From contig NC_084798.1 in the NCBI RefSeq assembly GCF_963169125.1, positions 174,063,980-174,127,979 on the forward strand: 64,000 nt of DNA, given 5' to 3'. Shown one piece after another: positions 47,161-59,255 of the stretch (position 1 is the first letter of the stretch; each line of letters opens with the position of its first letter). The DNA is from Humulus lupulus. Taxonomy: Eukaryota; Streptophyta; Magnoliopsida; Rosales; Cannabaceae. The translations under genes and the position numbers were made by a program. The notes below the pieces were generated by a model, which was given only the letters and a program-made list of their open reading frames with translations, ran no database searches and was not told where the DNA came from.

Positions 47161-47859
47161 AATTTATATTCTTTTTCTTTTCTTTGGCTACACGACCCAC
47201 GGGTCGTGATGTAAAGACTAAATTTTTATTTTTATTTTTTATTTTGCTGCATGGGCAGCAAACTTTCCTTTTACTTTAAAAAATTACATCCAAGCAGTAC
47301 TGCTTGCGGTGTAAGAGAATTCTTTTTTGATATTATAATATTTCTGCTTATTATAACATCTGTTTGCATGACCGAACTTAGCATAGTACTTTGGTTTGAT
47401 TTAACAAAATATAAATTTTGAAAAATACTCTAAGTACCGTAGCATGCTTTCACTCATTTTGTTCATGTGTTTACATACCTCTTGGTATGCTTTGCTATCG
47501 ATGTACCTTATATGCCCCCCAAGTGACTGAGGAGCTTTCGGTCCTTGGTCACTTGCCTTGACCACGACCTGTACGAACATTACTGCTCGGTAGGAAATGC
47601 AACACTTATAATACATCAAAACAACACATGTAATGAACAAATACTTGTAAAAAAAAAAAATTACAAAGGTTGGCAAGAATGACTGGCTGCGCACAGTCCC
47701 TTATAATTATCGTATTAAAAATGGACTAAACATGTCTTTACGAGTGATCTTAAAAAGATCTTACACTTATAAGCGATTAGCCATATGACATGGCTAACCC
47801 TTTTTCAAAACTTGTAAAAAGTAAAAATTAATACAAGCCAGTCCTTTAAACAGGACTGT
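47161..47859. other. Region between antisense gene end and Tat pol end
   Basis: No gene supported. AT-rich with poly-T and poly-A tracts, where the 3' ends of the two convergent transcription units would lie. Confidence 0.55.
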
Positions 47860-48963
47860 TTATTGATAATACTTGCGCAGGTGTTCTCCGTTCCAATAGC
47901 GTGGAACGAGATCTCCATTTAAGCATGCAAGCTTGTAGGTGCCTGGATGAAGGACTTCTTCAATCTGGTAAGGTCCTTCCCAGTTTGGTCCGAGTACTCC
48001 AGCAGTTAGGTCGCGGGTGTTTAAGAAAACTCGTCGAAGTACTAGATCTCCGACGTTGAACTTTCTTTCTTTCACCTTTGAGTTAAAATACTAGGTGACT
48101 TTTTGCTAGTACGCAGCTACTCGGAGTTGGGCTCTTTCCTGTTTCTCTTCAAGTGAGTCTAGGGACTCCATCATCAGTTGGCTATTCTGGTCCTGGTCGT
48201 ATGTAATTTGTTGATGTGAGGGCGGATCTAACTCGACAGGCAACATAGCTTCATACCCGTATGCTAAGGAAAACGAGGTATGACCTGTCGCTGTTCGGTG
48301 AGAAGTTCTATACGACCAGAGTACTTCAGGCAGCTGTTCCGGCCATGCTCCTTTAGCATTTTCAAGTCTTTTCTTCAGGGTATCTTTAAGTGTTTTGTTC
48401 ACTTCTTCGACTTATCCATTTTCTTGTGGATGTGCGACTAAAGAAAAGCTTTTGACGATTCCATGTCTTTCGCAGAAGTCTGTGAATAAGTCGCTGTCAA
48501 ACTGGGTGTCGTTGCCTGAGACAATTTTTCGAGGTAAACCATACCGGCAAACAATGTTCTTGATGACAAAGTCAAGAACTTTCTTGGTCGTTATGGTAGC
48601 GAGCGGCTCAGCTTCGGTCCATTTGGTGAAGTAGTCGACTGCTACGACTGCGTATTTTACTCCACCCTTCCCTGTTGGCAAGGTTCCAATCAAGTCTATA
48701 CCCCATACTGCGAAAGGCCAAGGACTCTGCATCTGCTTTAACTCGTTGGGAGCTGCGCGTGGGATCTTGGAAAATCTTTGACACTTATCGCATTTCCGCA
48801 CAAACTCCATTGAGTCTTCATTCATAGTCGGCCAGAAATAACCCTGCCTTAGAATCTTTTTTGACAAGCTCTGCCCCCCAGCGTGGTCCCCACAGAAGCC
48901 TTCATGTACTTCCCTCATTAGTTCTTTAGCCTTTTTCGGTGTAATACATCTGAGCAGTGGCAT
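47860..48963 (-). pseudogene. Integrase of the Tat element
   Basis: Zinc region HEGFCGDHAGGQSLSKKILR...CDKCQRF, then WPFAVWGIDLIGTLPTGKGG (catalytic Asp), VVAVDYFTKWTEAEPLATIT, YGLPRKIVSGNDTQFDSDLF, where the family has SDNG: the second catalytic Asp is Gly. A stop follows HPQENG, before VEEVNKTLKDTLKKRLENAK (Glu region). The C-terminal part has LPEVLWSYRTSHRTATGHTS, VKERKFNVGDLVLRRVF and LGPNWEGPYQIEEVLHPGTY. Stops at about 48412, 48103 and 48088. Inactive. Confidence 0.9.
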
Positions 48964-48975
48964 GGAGTAGCCTCT

Positions 48976-49590
48976 TCAATAAAGAACACCGTCGATCAGT
49001 ACATACCTAGCAGCCTGTCTTTGAAGAGTTCTGGCTTTGTTTCTATCTCCTGGTAGTACACCATTCGTGAGATACTCCAAGTATGGTGCCATCCAAGTAT
49101 CCTCCATTCGGATTTCCATATTGGTTTCGTCTGCTCGTATGCTCGACTCGCATAATCTCTCTACTGGCACTATATTTAAAGTGTCAGCGTCTTTCACACT
49201 TGTGAGCTTGGCTAAAGCATCTGCGTTTGAATTCTGATCTCGGGGAATTTGTTGGAGGGTATACTTCTCGAATTGCACCAACAAATCTCTAGTTTTGTTT
49301 AAGTAGGCCATCATTTTGAGGCCTCGTGCTAGATACTCTCCTAAGACCTGATTCACTACCAGCTGTGAATCACTGTATATATCAAGCACTTTTATACTCA
49401 TGTCTTTGGCTAACCTTAGTCCTGCGATGAGTGCTTCATATTCAGCCTCATTGTTTGATGCGGTGAAATCGAACCTAATAGCGCAGTGAAATCGATGCCC
49501 TTCTGGCGTTATCAATATCACTCCTGCTTCTGCGTGAGATTTGTTGGACGATCCGTCCGTGAATAACTTCCACGAAGGAGCTTTGACTTA
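48976..49590 (-). pseudogene. Second RNase H (archaeal-like) of the Tat element
   Basis: WKLFTDGSSNKSHAEAGVIL (catalytic Asp), ASNNEAEYEALIAGLRLAKD (Glu), LDIYSDSQLVVNQVLGEYLA (Asp) and IPRDQNSNADALAKLTS. This extra RNase H is a trait of Tat and Ogre elements. The domain frame is open from a stop at about 49587 to 48976, where a stop separates it from integrase. Confidence 0.88.
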
Positions 49591-49789
49591 GGGCTCAAGC
49601 GCACTAAGTTTTTCGCACTGCTCATCGTCTGGGAGCTCAGTGAATTCAGCGATAAGGTCAGCCAAGACTTGTCCTTTTACTGCTGCTCACGGTGAATATG
49701 TGATATCGAACTGCCCGAGTTCGACTGCCCATTTAATAAGCATCCAGTCGCCTCTGACTTTTGCAGAACATGCCGAAGGGGCTGGTCAG

Positions 49790-50941
49790 TTAAGACTGTG
49801 ATGGGATGTAAGGACGTAACTTCCTTGAGGCCAAGATTAAGCAATAGGCTAATCTTTCGATCGGAGGATACCTCAATTCGACTCCGATTAACCTCTTACT
49901 TACATAGTAAACTGCCTTTTGTACGCCTTCTTCTTCTCGTACTAGCATCACACTGGCAGCAAATTCAGTGATCGCTAAGTAAATGAACAAAGTTTCTCCG
50001 CCTATGGGTTTTGATAAAACGGGAGGTTGTGCCATGTGAGCCTTTAAGGCCTGGAAAGCCTGTTCACAGTCTCTTGTCCATTCGAACTTCTTGTTGCCTC
50101 TAAGTAGATTGAAGAAAGGGATGCATTTATCCGTCGACTTGGAAATGAATCTACTTAGTGCGGCAATTCTTCCAGTTAAACTTTGCACATCCTTGATTTT
50201 CATCGGCGATTTCATGTCGATCAGGGCTTTTATCTTGTCGGGGTTGGCCTCGATTCCTCTTGAATTAACAATGAACCCCAAAAATTTCCCTAATCCTACT
50301 CCGAAGGAACATTTGAGAGGATTTAACTTCATCTGATACTTGTTCAGAACGTTGAAACACTCTTGTAAATCATTCACATGTCCTTCTGCCTTTTTCGACT
50401 TTACCAGCATGTCGTCCACGTACACCTCCATGTTTACTCTGATCAACTCCTTAAACATGTGGTTAACCAATCACTGGTAAGTCGCACCAGCGTTTTTCAG
50501 TCCGAAGGGCATTACTTTATAACAGTATAACCCTGTATCGGTCCGAAAGCTAGTGTGATTCTCGTCAGGGGGATGCATACTGATCTTATTGTATCCTGAG
50601 TATGCATCCATGAAGGAGAGGATCTCATGTCCTGCAGTTGCATCGACCAGCTGGTCGATCCTTGGGAGTGGGAAGCAATCCTTTGGGCAGGCTTTATTGA
50701 GGTCTGTGAAATCCACACAGGTTCGCCATTTGTCGTTAGGCTTGGGAACCAGTACTGGATTAGAGACCCACAACGGATAAAACACCACCCTGATGAACCC
50801 ATTCTCCTTCAGTCTTTCGACTTCTTCCTTTAAGACTTTCGATCTATCTTTATCTAGCAGCCTTCTTTTCTGTTGCACGGGTGGAAAATTCTTGTCAACG
50901 TTCAGGACATGGTTGATAACTGCAGGATCTATCCCAGCCAT
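49790..50941 (-). pseudogene. Reverse transcriptase and first RNase H of the Tat element
   Basis: Starts near MAGIDPAVINHVLNV. RT motifs: VQQKRRLLDKDRSKVLKEEV, NDKWRTCVDFTDLNKACPKD, FMDAYSGYNKISMHP (Asp), YCYKVMPFGLKNAGATYQ, then a stop at about 50470 where the family has Arg (CGA to TGA), and VNMEVYVDDMLVKSKKAEGH with the catalytic DD intact. VGLGKFLGFIVNSRGIEANP follows. The first RNase H (LFIYLAITEFAASVMLVREE, KRLIGVELRYPPIERLAYCL) has lost the usual CDAS motif, as is common in Tat elements. Confidence 0.9.
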
Positions 50942-51133
50942 GTCTTTGTGTCACCAGGCAAAGACTTCCTAGTTCTTTCGCAAAAATTCCACCAGTGCAT
51001 GCTTCGTTGTTGCTTCTAATTTTTTCCCGGCCTTTACAATTCTGGTCGGGTCTTTTTCATCAAGTTGGACCTCTTCCAGGTCCTCGACGGGTCCAACATC
51101 TTCCTCAAAATCCCCAAAGCGAGGATCTACACC

Positions 51134-51757
51134 CTATTTGGTGACTCCATCACTAGATTGGGCTTGTGTATCAATAGCCATTTGCAACCTATCTAGGGGA
51201 GTGCTCTTCAACGTTCCTTTCTTCGCCTTTGTGACTGAGGCATTGTAGCACTCCCTTGCTTCTCTCTGATTACCCAACACGCTTCCTACCCCTGCGTCTG
51301 TCGGGAATTTCATGGCCAAGTGCCATACTGAGGTGACGGCCCGAAGATCAACTAGTATGGGCCTTCCAATGACAGCATTGTACGCCGAAGGACAACCGAC
51401 TACTATAAAAGTAGCGAGTAATGTCCTGGTAGCAGGCACTGTACCTGCTGTGACTGGAAGTCTGATTGACCCTGCTGGGGCGAGTCCCTCGCCAGAGAAG
51501 CCGTAAATTTTTTGGTTGCAGGGCTCCAAGTCCTTGACGGACAACTTCATGCGTTCCAGCGAAGATTTGTACAGGATGTTTACTAAACTTCCTGTATCAA
51601 CTAGTACTCTTTTCACCATCATGTTGGTGATTTGAACGTCCACGACCAGCGGATCGGAATGTGGGAACCGGACATGCTGGGCGTCGCTATCAGAGAAGGT
51701 AATCTCACCATCCTTGGATCGAGCCTTCTTTGATGCCCTGTCCTCCACAGTCATCAT
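51134..51757 (-). pseudogene. Retropepsin of the Tat element
   Basis: ITFSDSDAQHVRFPHSDPLV, VDVQITNMMVKRVLVDTGSL (catalytic DTGS), VNILYKSSLERMKLSVKDLE and CPSAYNAVIGRPILVDLRAV, then the linker. Family-typical. The frame is open for 207 codons. About 190 nt of broken linker sequence separate it from RT. Confidence 0.88.
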
Positions 51758-52014
51758 CTCGATGTCCTGGTCGTGACGTAGGGTCCAAGCATATCGTTCC
51801 CTCGCCTTTCCACTGCTTCTCGCGAGGTGCGGGCCTCCACAGATGGTGAGTAAAGTGCCAGCTACGGGGTCAGCTGCAAAGGTGGCGAGCGCTGGCGTGC
51901 GAGCGCATGCTCGTTGCCACCTGGAGCCTCTCGTTGGGAATTTCCTGAGGCCCGTACATATCTTCTCAAGTGTCCTTGTCTAATAAGGAACTCGATTTCA
52001 TCCTTCAGCTGGTT

Positions 52015-52612
52015 TCATTCATTTGTATCATGTCCATAGTCGTTATGATAACAACAGAACTTGGTAGTGTCTCTCTTCGAAATATCCTTTTGAATGGGAG
52101 CAGGTTGTTTATAAGGCACACTAGAACTTGTGGCCTGATACACCTCTCCCCGAGACTCAATCAGGGCAGTGTAGTTAGTGAACTGCGGTTCATAATGATT
52201 GCCCTTGGCTCGTTTATTGTTAGAGGTGGAAGGCTCATTATGCGGCCGTTTCCCCTCCATTCTTGCCATTGCCATTGTCGTTCCTGTTGCCTTTGCCGTT
52301 GCCATTGCCGTTGGGTTTTGACCCATTGGCGGCTTTGGCGAGCTCGGCAGTCCCCTTATCCTTGCCTGGGGGTTTTCCTTCACTGGCGATGGCATCTTCA
52401 AGCTTGATATAGCGATCAGCTCGATCCAAAAATTCTTGAGCTGTCTTAACTCCATGCTTTCTGAGGCTACTCAACAAAGGCGTGCGGCGCCTAACTCCCG
52501 TAGTTAGGGCCATCATCTTGCCCTCGTCGCCCACTGTTTTGGCTTCAGCCGCTACTCGCATGAAGCACTGGACGTAATCCTTCAGTGGCTCTCCCTCTTG
52601 CTGGCGTATCTC
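52015..52612 (-). pseudogene. Gag C-terminal part of the Tat element
   Basis: Continues the frame cut at 57163: CFMRVAAEAKTVGDEGKMMA, GVRRRTPLLSSLRKHGVKTA, QEFLDRADRYIKLEDAIASE, then a frame change and RPHNEPSTSNNKRAKGNHYE, FCCYHNDYGHDTNEC (knuckle-like) and LKDEIEFLIRQGHLRRYV. The insertion duplication ATCTC is 52608-52612. Between 51758 and 52015 only broken frames remain. Confidence 0.85.
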
Positions 52613-53609
52613 TGTTAGAGAATATATATTATTGCCTCAATGGAATTATGGAAAAACCAAATACAACTCTATGCAAAAATACAATGGACAAGATAATATT
52701 GATTAAATAAGTATTACAACTCAATTGCTCAAAATAAAAGTAAATAAAAAGATGTAGAAGAAGAAGATTAAAAACTCAATACTATAACAATACAAGTAAA
52801 TAAGAAGAACAAAAGAATGAAAACACAAACAAACTCTCACACAACCAGTGTAGAGTAGTGGGGATCACCAACTTGAACAAGGTTCAAGACCTTTGTCCAA
52901 AAGCTTATTTCCCCCTATTCTCTAAGCACTAAGGGATCTCTCTAGGAAATAGCTCTCTGGAATTATCAAGCATTTTGGTGTATTTTTCAGCCAAGTACTT
53001 TGTGGATGAAAAATGGTGTGTCCTACAAGTGAGCATTAGGCTCCTATTTATAGAGTTTGAGATACCCCTTTGAATTTCAAATTCCACCAACCCCCATGGC
53101 TGTTACCAATGTTTAATTGGATGTTTTATTGAATTAAAATAGAGATTTGGGAGTTACTTGGCTGTTGGAAACGTTCAAAATTGGATAAAAACCGAAATTC
53201 AAAGAAGCTGTCAGCCACTAAGGCCGCGGCGCTTGTTCCAGGCGCCGCGGCGCTCAGTCAAGTTCAACAACAAATTTTTTCAGTTTTTTTCCAAAACGTT
53301 CCAATTTATTCCCACTTGATTTTGTAACTTCCATACACAATATGGGAGTGAAAATCACATCTCTATCAACCATTTCTCATATGGCTTTATGAAATCCAAT
53401 CTCAAATGTGTAATATATAATATACACATTATTGGGTAATATTTGGGAGTTACAAATTTGTAACTGATTTTGTAACTCCAAAATATGTCACATTTGGACA
53501 CACACATGTGTCCAATTTTGTGACTCTCAATAATATGTTACAAGGTGTGACAAATCACATTTTGTCACATTATTTAATCTAATATTATATTATATGAAAT
53601 AATATAACA
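52613..53609 (-). repeat. 3' LTR of the LARD-like element
   Basis: Carries two GCCGCGGC boxes at 53223 and 53244, exactly 21 bp apart, about 170 bp upstream (minus sense) of the TATA box. Also has ATGAAAAATGGT-type extra bases near 53008 absent from the other LTR. Confidence 0.9.
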
Positions 53610-56199
53610 TTCCCCCACTAGATTAAATAATCACTTTTTGTAACACTTATTTAATCAATCAAACATTATATTAAAATATAATATTCCCCCACTTGATTAA
53701 ATAATCACTCTCTATAGAAACCTCTGCATTGGTGCATAAAGTAAAATGTCTTTCGACTTGAATTTTACCTTAGTGTAATTATCACAAAGTTTTTTGAAAT
53801 TTTGGTTGCCGAAGCATTGAACCACTATCTCTTGATAACAAACCGGTGATAACACACACACCTTTGCTATGTTCACTTGAGACCTCAATGTCTCGCTTTT
53901 GCACCATTAATGTCCATGTGCACATTCCATTCATAGACTTTTCTTGAGAATGATTCCCAATTCTCATGAGGGGCGGCACCACCACTAGGTCTATATAGGT
54001 AGAACTCTTACAGTATTTTGTTACCCTAAAATACTTGTCTTTTCAAGACTGAGTTCTATTAAAAAAACCTTTCGGTTTTAACCCTCATTTTGGTAACACA
54101 CTAGTACTCATATCTCAGATGGGACAAAATTTGAGTACTACTACTATTCACTTGATTGACTTGTTATTACCTATTGAACCTAATACTAGTTTGGTGATTA
54201 GTATTAAGATAGGTTACCATCAACCGTGAATTTCTTTAGGGAGTCTAAGTCCCACCTCTTGAGATGTAGAAATGATTCCATTTGAATCATTTCTTTTCTC
54301 ATGTATGCATACTTAGACACCCTCATTATTTTATTCAAACTTTATTGCTAGCTATAGTTTGATTAAAATAGTTACCCCTTTAAAATAGTGATTTTGACCA
54401 TAGTCAACACCCCCACTATTTTATAGTTTTATATCCAAGATAAACATTTTCCTTGAATATTAATTCTAGAAACCTATTTTGTTTCTAGAATTCTCATTTA
54501 TGTTTTAAATTGATTCCTTCTTGAATCAAAATATTACAAACAGTAACTTTAGACACCAAGCATGTCTAGATTTATCTATTCTATACATATATAGCCAATG
54601 TGATTTAGAATGTGGAATTCCAAATCACCTATTTGATAGAATGACCAAATTAATCAATTAATTAACAACAAAATAAATTGATTAACTTTGGAGCATCACC
54701 CCCACATTTCTCACATAGTGATAATCAAATATCACTCTAAAATAGAAATCTCTTCATTTCTAATAAGTCATTTATCCTCCAAGATAAATCTAGACCTATG
54801 ATTCTCAAAGTTCATCATGAGTCCTCTATGCCACATGATAAACTCTCAAGATAAAACCTCGATGTTTATCTTGATTTATTTACTTGCTAAAACAAGGCAC
54901 ACTTCTTTCAAAGCAACTTTTACTTTTAGTTGTCTAAATAATCTCAAAATCACTTAAACAACTTTTGTGTATTTTCTAAGAGTCTCTTTGAGATTCTTTT
55001 GAAAACATCAATTTGACATCCATTGATTTTCTCATCAAAATAAAAATAAAAATTTCAATTTTTTAAACACTTTAAATCAAAGAAAATAAACCCTCATTGA
55101 TTTATTTAAACACTTTGATTTCGTATGTTTTGTTTAAAATTATCTCCTCATCGAGATTAATTTAAACATATCACCATCTTTAACCAAAATGAATAAAGTT
55201 CTCTTTTATTCACCATTGGTGTAAAGATTCAAAATTGCTTCTCCAATTTTGTAATGCCTCCTCATTGAGATATTCAATATTTAAGAATTATTGTCACTAA
55301 ATAATTCTCAAATATTTTCTCTTTTTACCATTCTTTAGACTATAAGTCTATTGAGTAAATATGTCATCCCATAATTTATTTATTTTTTAATCCACTTTGA
55401 TCCATTTTTCTTGCAATGGCAAGACACAACCATTAAAATATGTAACCCCCTTTAGCTTCATCTTTTCTTCTCTCATAAAGTGAGATGGTAAACACTTAAA
55501 TGGGAAATTTCATTTCTCAAATAATTCCTTTTATTTACCAAATAAATGGTAACTCATCACATTGCAATAATATATGATAAACATATTTACATTATTATCA
55601 CCTTAATAATCATATTATATGACATATCATAATAATCATGATAATTCTCATGTATAAATCAATATACATTTATATATTAACATAATTATGTCTCAAAGAA
55701 ATTTCACACAATTTGTCAACATATATCCATCATATTAGATATATCACAAATATATCACAAATATCATACAATAATTCACATATCCACATATTGATATATG
55801 TTATTGATTCACAAAATCAATATATAGGCATGTCATATAAAACTCATAAATTGTCATCTCAATAATTTATCATTATCTCATAATAAGACAATTCTATAAC
55901 ATGCTTATCATATTACCCAATAATCTACTAGATTATTTACATATTAATCACATATAACAAAAACCCAACATATTGAATTATCTTCTAATCTAACCATTAT
56001 AAAACAAAGGAGATTAGAAAACAATGAATCTCATTTATAAACTTTTCTTCTTCTCATTTCTATCACTATATGAAAATCATTAGATCTTCTAAGAAAACCA
56101 AAGAAGAGCATTACCTTATCTTACCATCTTTTCAAAGTTGGATCCTCATATGATCTCCATGGTTTCTCCTTCCATTGAAAAGGAAACTAAGCTTATGAT
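53610..56199 (-). other. Non-coding internal region of the LARD-like element
   Basis: About 2.6 kb, AT-rich, no frame of note and no similarity to gag or pol by eye. Both edges are clear: polypurine tract on the left, LTR on the right. The region is long and free of obvious secondary insertions. Confidence 0.8.
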
Positions 56200-57162
56200 T
56201 GTTAGAGAATATATATTATTGCCTCAATGGAATTATGGAAAAACCAAATACAACTCTATGCAAAAATACAATGGACAAGATAATATTGATTAAATAAGTA
56301 TTACAACTCAATTGCTCAAAATACAAGTAAATAAAAAGATGTAGAAGAAGAAGATTACAAACTCAATACTATAACAATACAAGTAAATAAGAAGAACAAA
56401 ATAATGAAAATACAAACAAACTCTCACACAACAAAAGTGTAGAGTAGTGGGGATCACCAACTTGAACAAGGTTCAAGACCTTTGTCCAAAAGCTTATTTC
56501 CCCCTATTCTCTAAGCACTAAGGGATCTCTCTAGGAAATAGCTCTCTGGAATTATCAAGCATTTTGGTGTATTTTTCAGCCAAGTGCTTTGTGGATGTGT
56601 CCTACAAGTGAGCATTAGGCTCCTATTTATAGAGTTTGAGATACCCCTTTGAATTTCAAATTCCACCAACCCCCATGGCTGTTACCAATGTTTAATTGGA
56701 TGTTTTATTGAATTAAAATAGAGATTTGGGAGTTACTTGGCTGTTGGAAACGTTCAAAATTGGATAAAAACCGAAATTCAAAGAAGCTGTCAGCCACTAG
56801 GGCCGCGGCGCTCAGTCAAGTTCAGCAACAAATTTTTTTAGTTTTTTTTCAAAACGTTCCAATTTATTCCCACTTGATTTTGTAACTTCCATACACAATA
56901 TGGGAGTTAAAATTTCATCTCTATCAGCCATTTCTCATATGGCTTTATGAAATCTCAAATGTGTAACATATAATATACACATTATTGGGTAATATTTGGG
57001 AGTTACAAATTTGTAACTGATTTTGTAACTCCAAAATATGTCACATTTGGACACACACATGTGTCCAATTTTGTGACTCTCAATAATATGTTACAAGGTG
57101 TGGCAAATCACATTTTGTCACATTATTTAAACTAATATTATATAATATGAAATAATATAACA
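56200..57162 (-). repeat. 5' LTR of the LARD-like element
   Basis: Matches 52613-53609 closely. It has only one GCCGCGGC box (56802-56809): the missing stretch is exactly one 21-bp unit. TATA box at 56621-56633 on the minus strand. Confidence 0.9.
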
Positions 57163-58602
57163 ATCTCGACCAGCTGATTCGCCTCAGTTGGGTGCACACG
57201 ACCCGCATAGAATTGTCCATAAAATTCTTTTACGAACATCTCCCAAGAAACAATACTTGCAGGAGGGAATTTGAAAAACCACTCCTGTGCAACATCAGAA
57301 AGTGTTGCAGGAAAGATCCTGCACCGAGCGTCTTCAGACACTTTCTGAATGTCCATTTGTATCTCAAACTTGTTGACATGAGATACCGGGTCACCATACC
57401 CGTCAAAGTTTGGAAGCGTAGGCATCTTAAACTTGCTAGGAGTTTCTGCCATAGCTATCCTTTGAACGAAAGGAGTGCCTCTTCTCCTCTCGTACTCGAT
57501 GTGAGACGTCCTTCCCCCGACCAGCTGTTGTACTGCCTGGTTCAGGGCATCTATTTGGGCTTGCACAGCTTCGAGAATCGCCGAGGCCTCCGGTGTTGGG
57601 GGAACGTACTCGTCGTGCCGTTCCCGGCAATCGTTGAGTACGTCTCTTAAATCCTTGTCTCTTCGCCGCTGCTCGCTAGCTCCGAGCCGGTTAAAGATGT
57701 TATTTTGCCTGGGTTGCCCCCCATCATCACGTCTCTCGGGTTGGTTTCCTCTGGGTGGTGGGCTTCTGCCCCCACCTCTTTCTTCATTTCTCCGACCGGT
57801 ATTTCCTCTGCCTGAGTCAGCCTCATTGTAACCATGGCCATCTCTGAATCTCGACTGGCTATGGTGGGATCGACTGTTTCCTCGGTTGCCTCCTCGGGCT
57901 GGAACTTCCCGAGCGTTAGAGGGTGGCCTGCGTTGGTCGGTAGGTCCCCGTGCATTATCATGCCGTGGGGGGCCCCGGACCACAGAGCTTATCTCTGAGT
58001 TCCTTCTATTACCAGAAGGACGATGTCCTCTGCTCGGAGGGTTCGGCTCTTCGCCCCTATGGCGTCTAGGACTGCAGGACTGCAGGACTGCTGCCCGGTC
58101 CTATTCTGCCTTGGCTGTGGGGGAATGTCGCGACCAGCCTGGGATGGAGGTTGCGCCTCAGGGTCCCTTAGCGGGACATCATCCTGTGGCATTGGTAGCT
58201 GCTCGGGCCTCTGGAGGCTCGAGGGCTGGATAGGTGGGCTAGGATTGGGGCCCCTTTGGGGTGGCCCATTTGCAGGTTGATCAGGCTGTGAGGCAGGTGC
58301 AGCTTGATTCCTAGCCAACTGTAGGGCTGCTTCAAGGGTTGCCATGGCCTCCCTCTGACGGCGATCCATCTCTGCCTGTCTCTCACTCAACTCCTGGGGC
58401 TGTCGCTCAATTTCTTGTTGCTGCCGCGCCATAATCTCAGCAGCACTTTCCTGGCTGGCCCTCAGATCCTCAGCGTCTCGGAATCCAGTTCTTCCTCATC
58501 AAATTCCAAATGTGGCTCATCTTCGGTCACGTTTGGAGGAGGAGCCGGTTGAGATGGTGCAGCGCCAGTCGCCTGCCCAATCTTCTTTGTGGTTTTCGCC
58601 AT
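57163..58602 (-). pseudogene. Gag N-terminal and core part of the Tat element
   Basis: Starts at ATG 58602 (MAKTTKKIGQATGAAPSQPA) after the primer site. A stop at about 58466, then a Q-rich coiled stretch and a proline-rich linker (58432-57989), another stop, a long R/G-rich low-complexity part, LEAVQAQIDALNQAVQQLVG, and the gag core FKMPTLPNFDGYGDPVSHVN, WFFKFPPASIVSWEMFVKEF, cut at 57163 by the LARD-like element. RNA capsid function. Confidence 0.88.
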
Positions 58603-58630
58603 TACTGTTTTAACAATATCGTATCAAGCT

Positions 58631-58649
58631 CTCAATGAAAGCACCAGAA
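58631..58649 (-). promoter_or_regulatory. Primer binding site of the Tat element
   Basis: The minus strand just after the LTR reads TTCTGGTGCTTTCATTGAGA, so the primer tRNA would end in GCACCA. The isoacceptor was not determined. Confidence 0.7.
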
Positions 58650-59255
58650 TGTTGACCCTGATTTTGGTCAACTGACACGGAGTCAAAAATGCTTGATGTG
58701 GACAGACATGTTAGAATGAATATAATGACAAAAACAGTAAAGCACACAAGAATTTATAGTGGTTCGGCCCCAGAAACTGGTAATAACATACGTCCACTTG
58801 AGTTATTATTGATATGGGATTCAAAGGAGTGATCAAAGAACTAGGGTTCTATGAGTTTCACCAACCTCTGAAGAATAAACAATATATCGCAATGTACTAA
58901 CTCTAATTCTCTCGTAAATCCATACTCTCAAGTAAGCAAAAAGCCAAAAGTCCCCTCCTTGAACTATCTTTCTCTATTTATAGGCTCAAGGAGGATTACA
59001 TCAATTTGTTACAGATATTCTCTCCTAATTAATCGGATCATCAGGAATTATTGGAGACAATCTCGGAATTGACTTAGACCTTTACACAATTATCTTGAAA
59101 TATGCGGAGTGTACGACCAGGCTGGTCGTAAGAAAAACTCAATTATTATGCATGCAATATCTTACTGGTCGATACTCTAACAGAACTCTGCCAGGTGTCA
59201 GCCACGTGTCCAGAAATCACCTGCCACGTCATCAGTGTCTGTTTTTTGGATAACA
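58650..59255 (-). repeat. 5' LTR of the Tat element
   Basis: 606 bp, same length as the 3' LTR; plus strand TGTTGACCCTG...TTGGATAACA. Duplication CCAAT at 59256-59260. Confidence 0.92.

Larger units (their letters stand above)
52613..57162 (-). mobile_element. LARD-like non-autonomous LTR element
   Basis: LTRs 52613-53609 (997 bp) and 56200-57162 (963 bp) with ends TGTTAGAG...ATATAACA, flanked by a perfect ATCTC duplication (52608-52612, 57163-57167). The tract TTCCCCCACTAG at 53610-53621 is a polypurine tract on the minus strand, and the TATA box CTATAAATAGGAG (minus) at 53041-53053 agrees. The 2.6-kb internal region has no coding frame, so it must have used proteins of other elements. No tRNA-iMet primer site is seen beside the 5' LTR at 56199. 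Confidence 0.88.
43085..59255 (-). mobile_element. Tat-clade Ty3/Gypsy element with antisense gene
   Basis: Minus-strand element with two LTRs of exactly 606 bp and a perfect CCAAT duplication (43080-43084, 59256-59260). Minus order: gag, protease, RT, RNase H, a second RNase H, integrase, then an antisense spliced gene before the 3' LTR. The double RNase H and the antisense ORF of the gypsy-type transposase family are known traits of Tat elements. The LTRs differ at about 20 sites by eye (near 3%), so it is among the younger layers. A LARD-like element splits gag at 52613-57162. Confidence 0.92.

Noticed and set aside
57192..57650. Plus-strand frame of 152 codons
   Set aside because: Antisense to the Tat gag, which has clear gag motifs on the minus strand.
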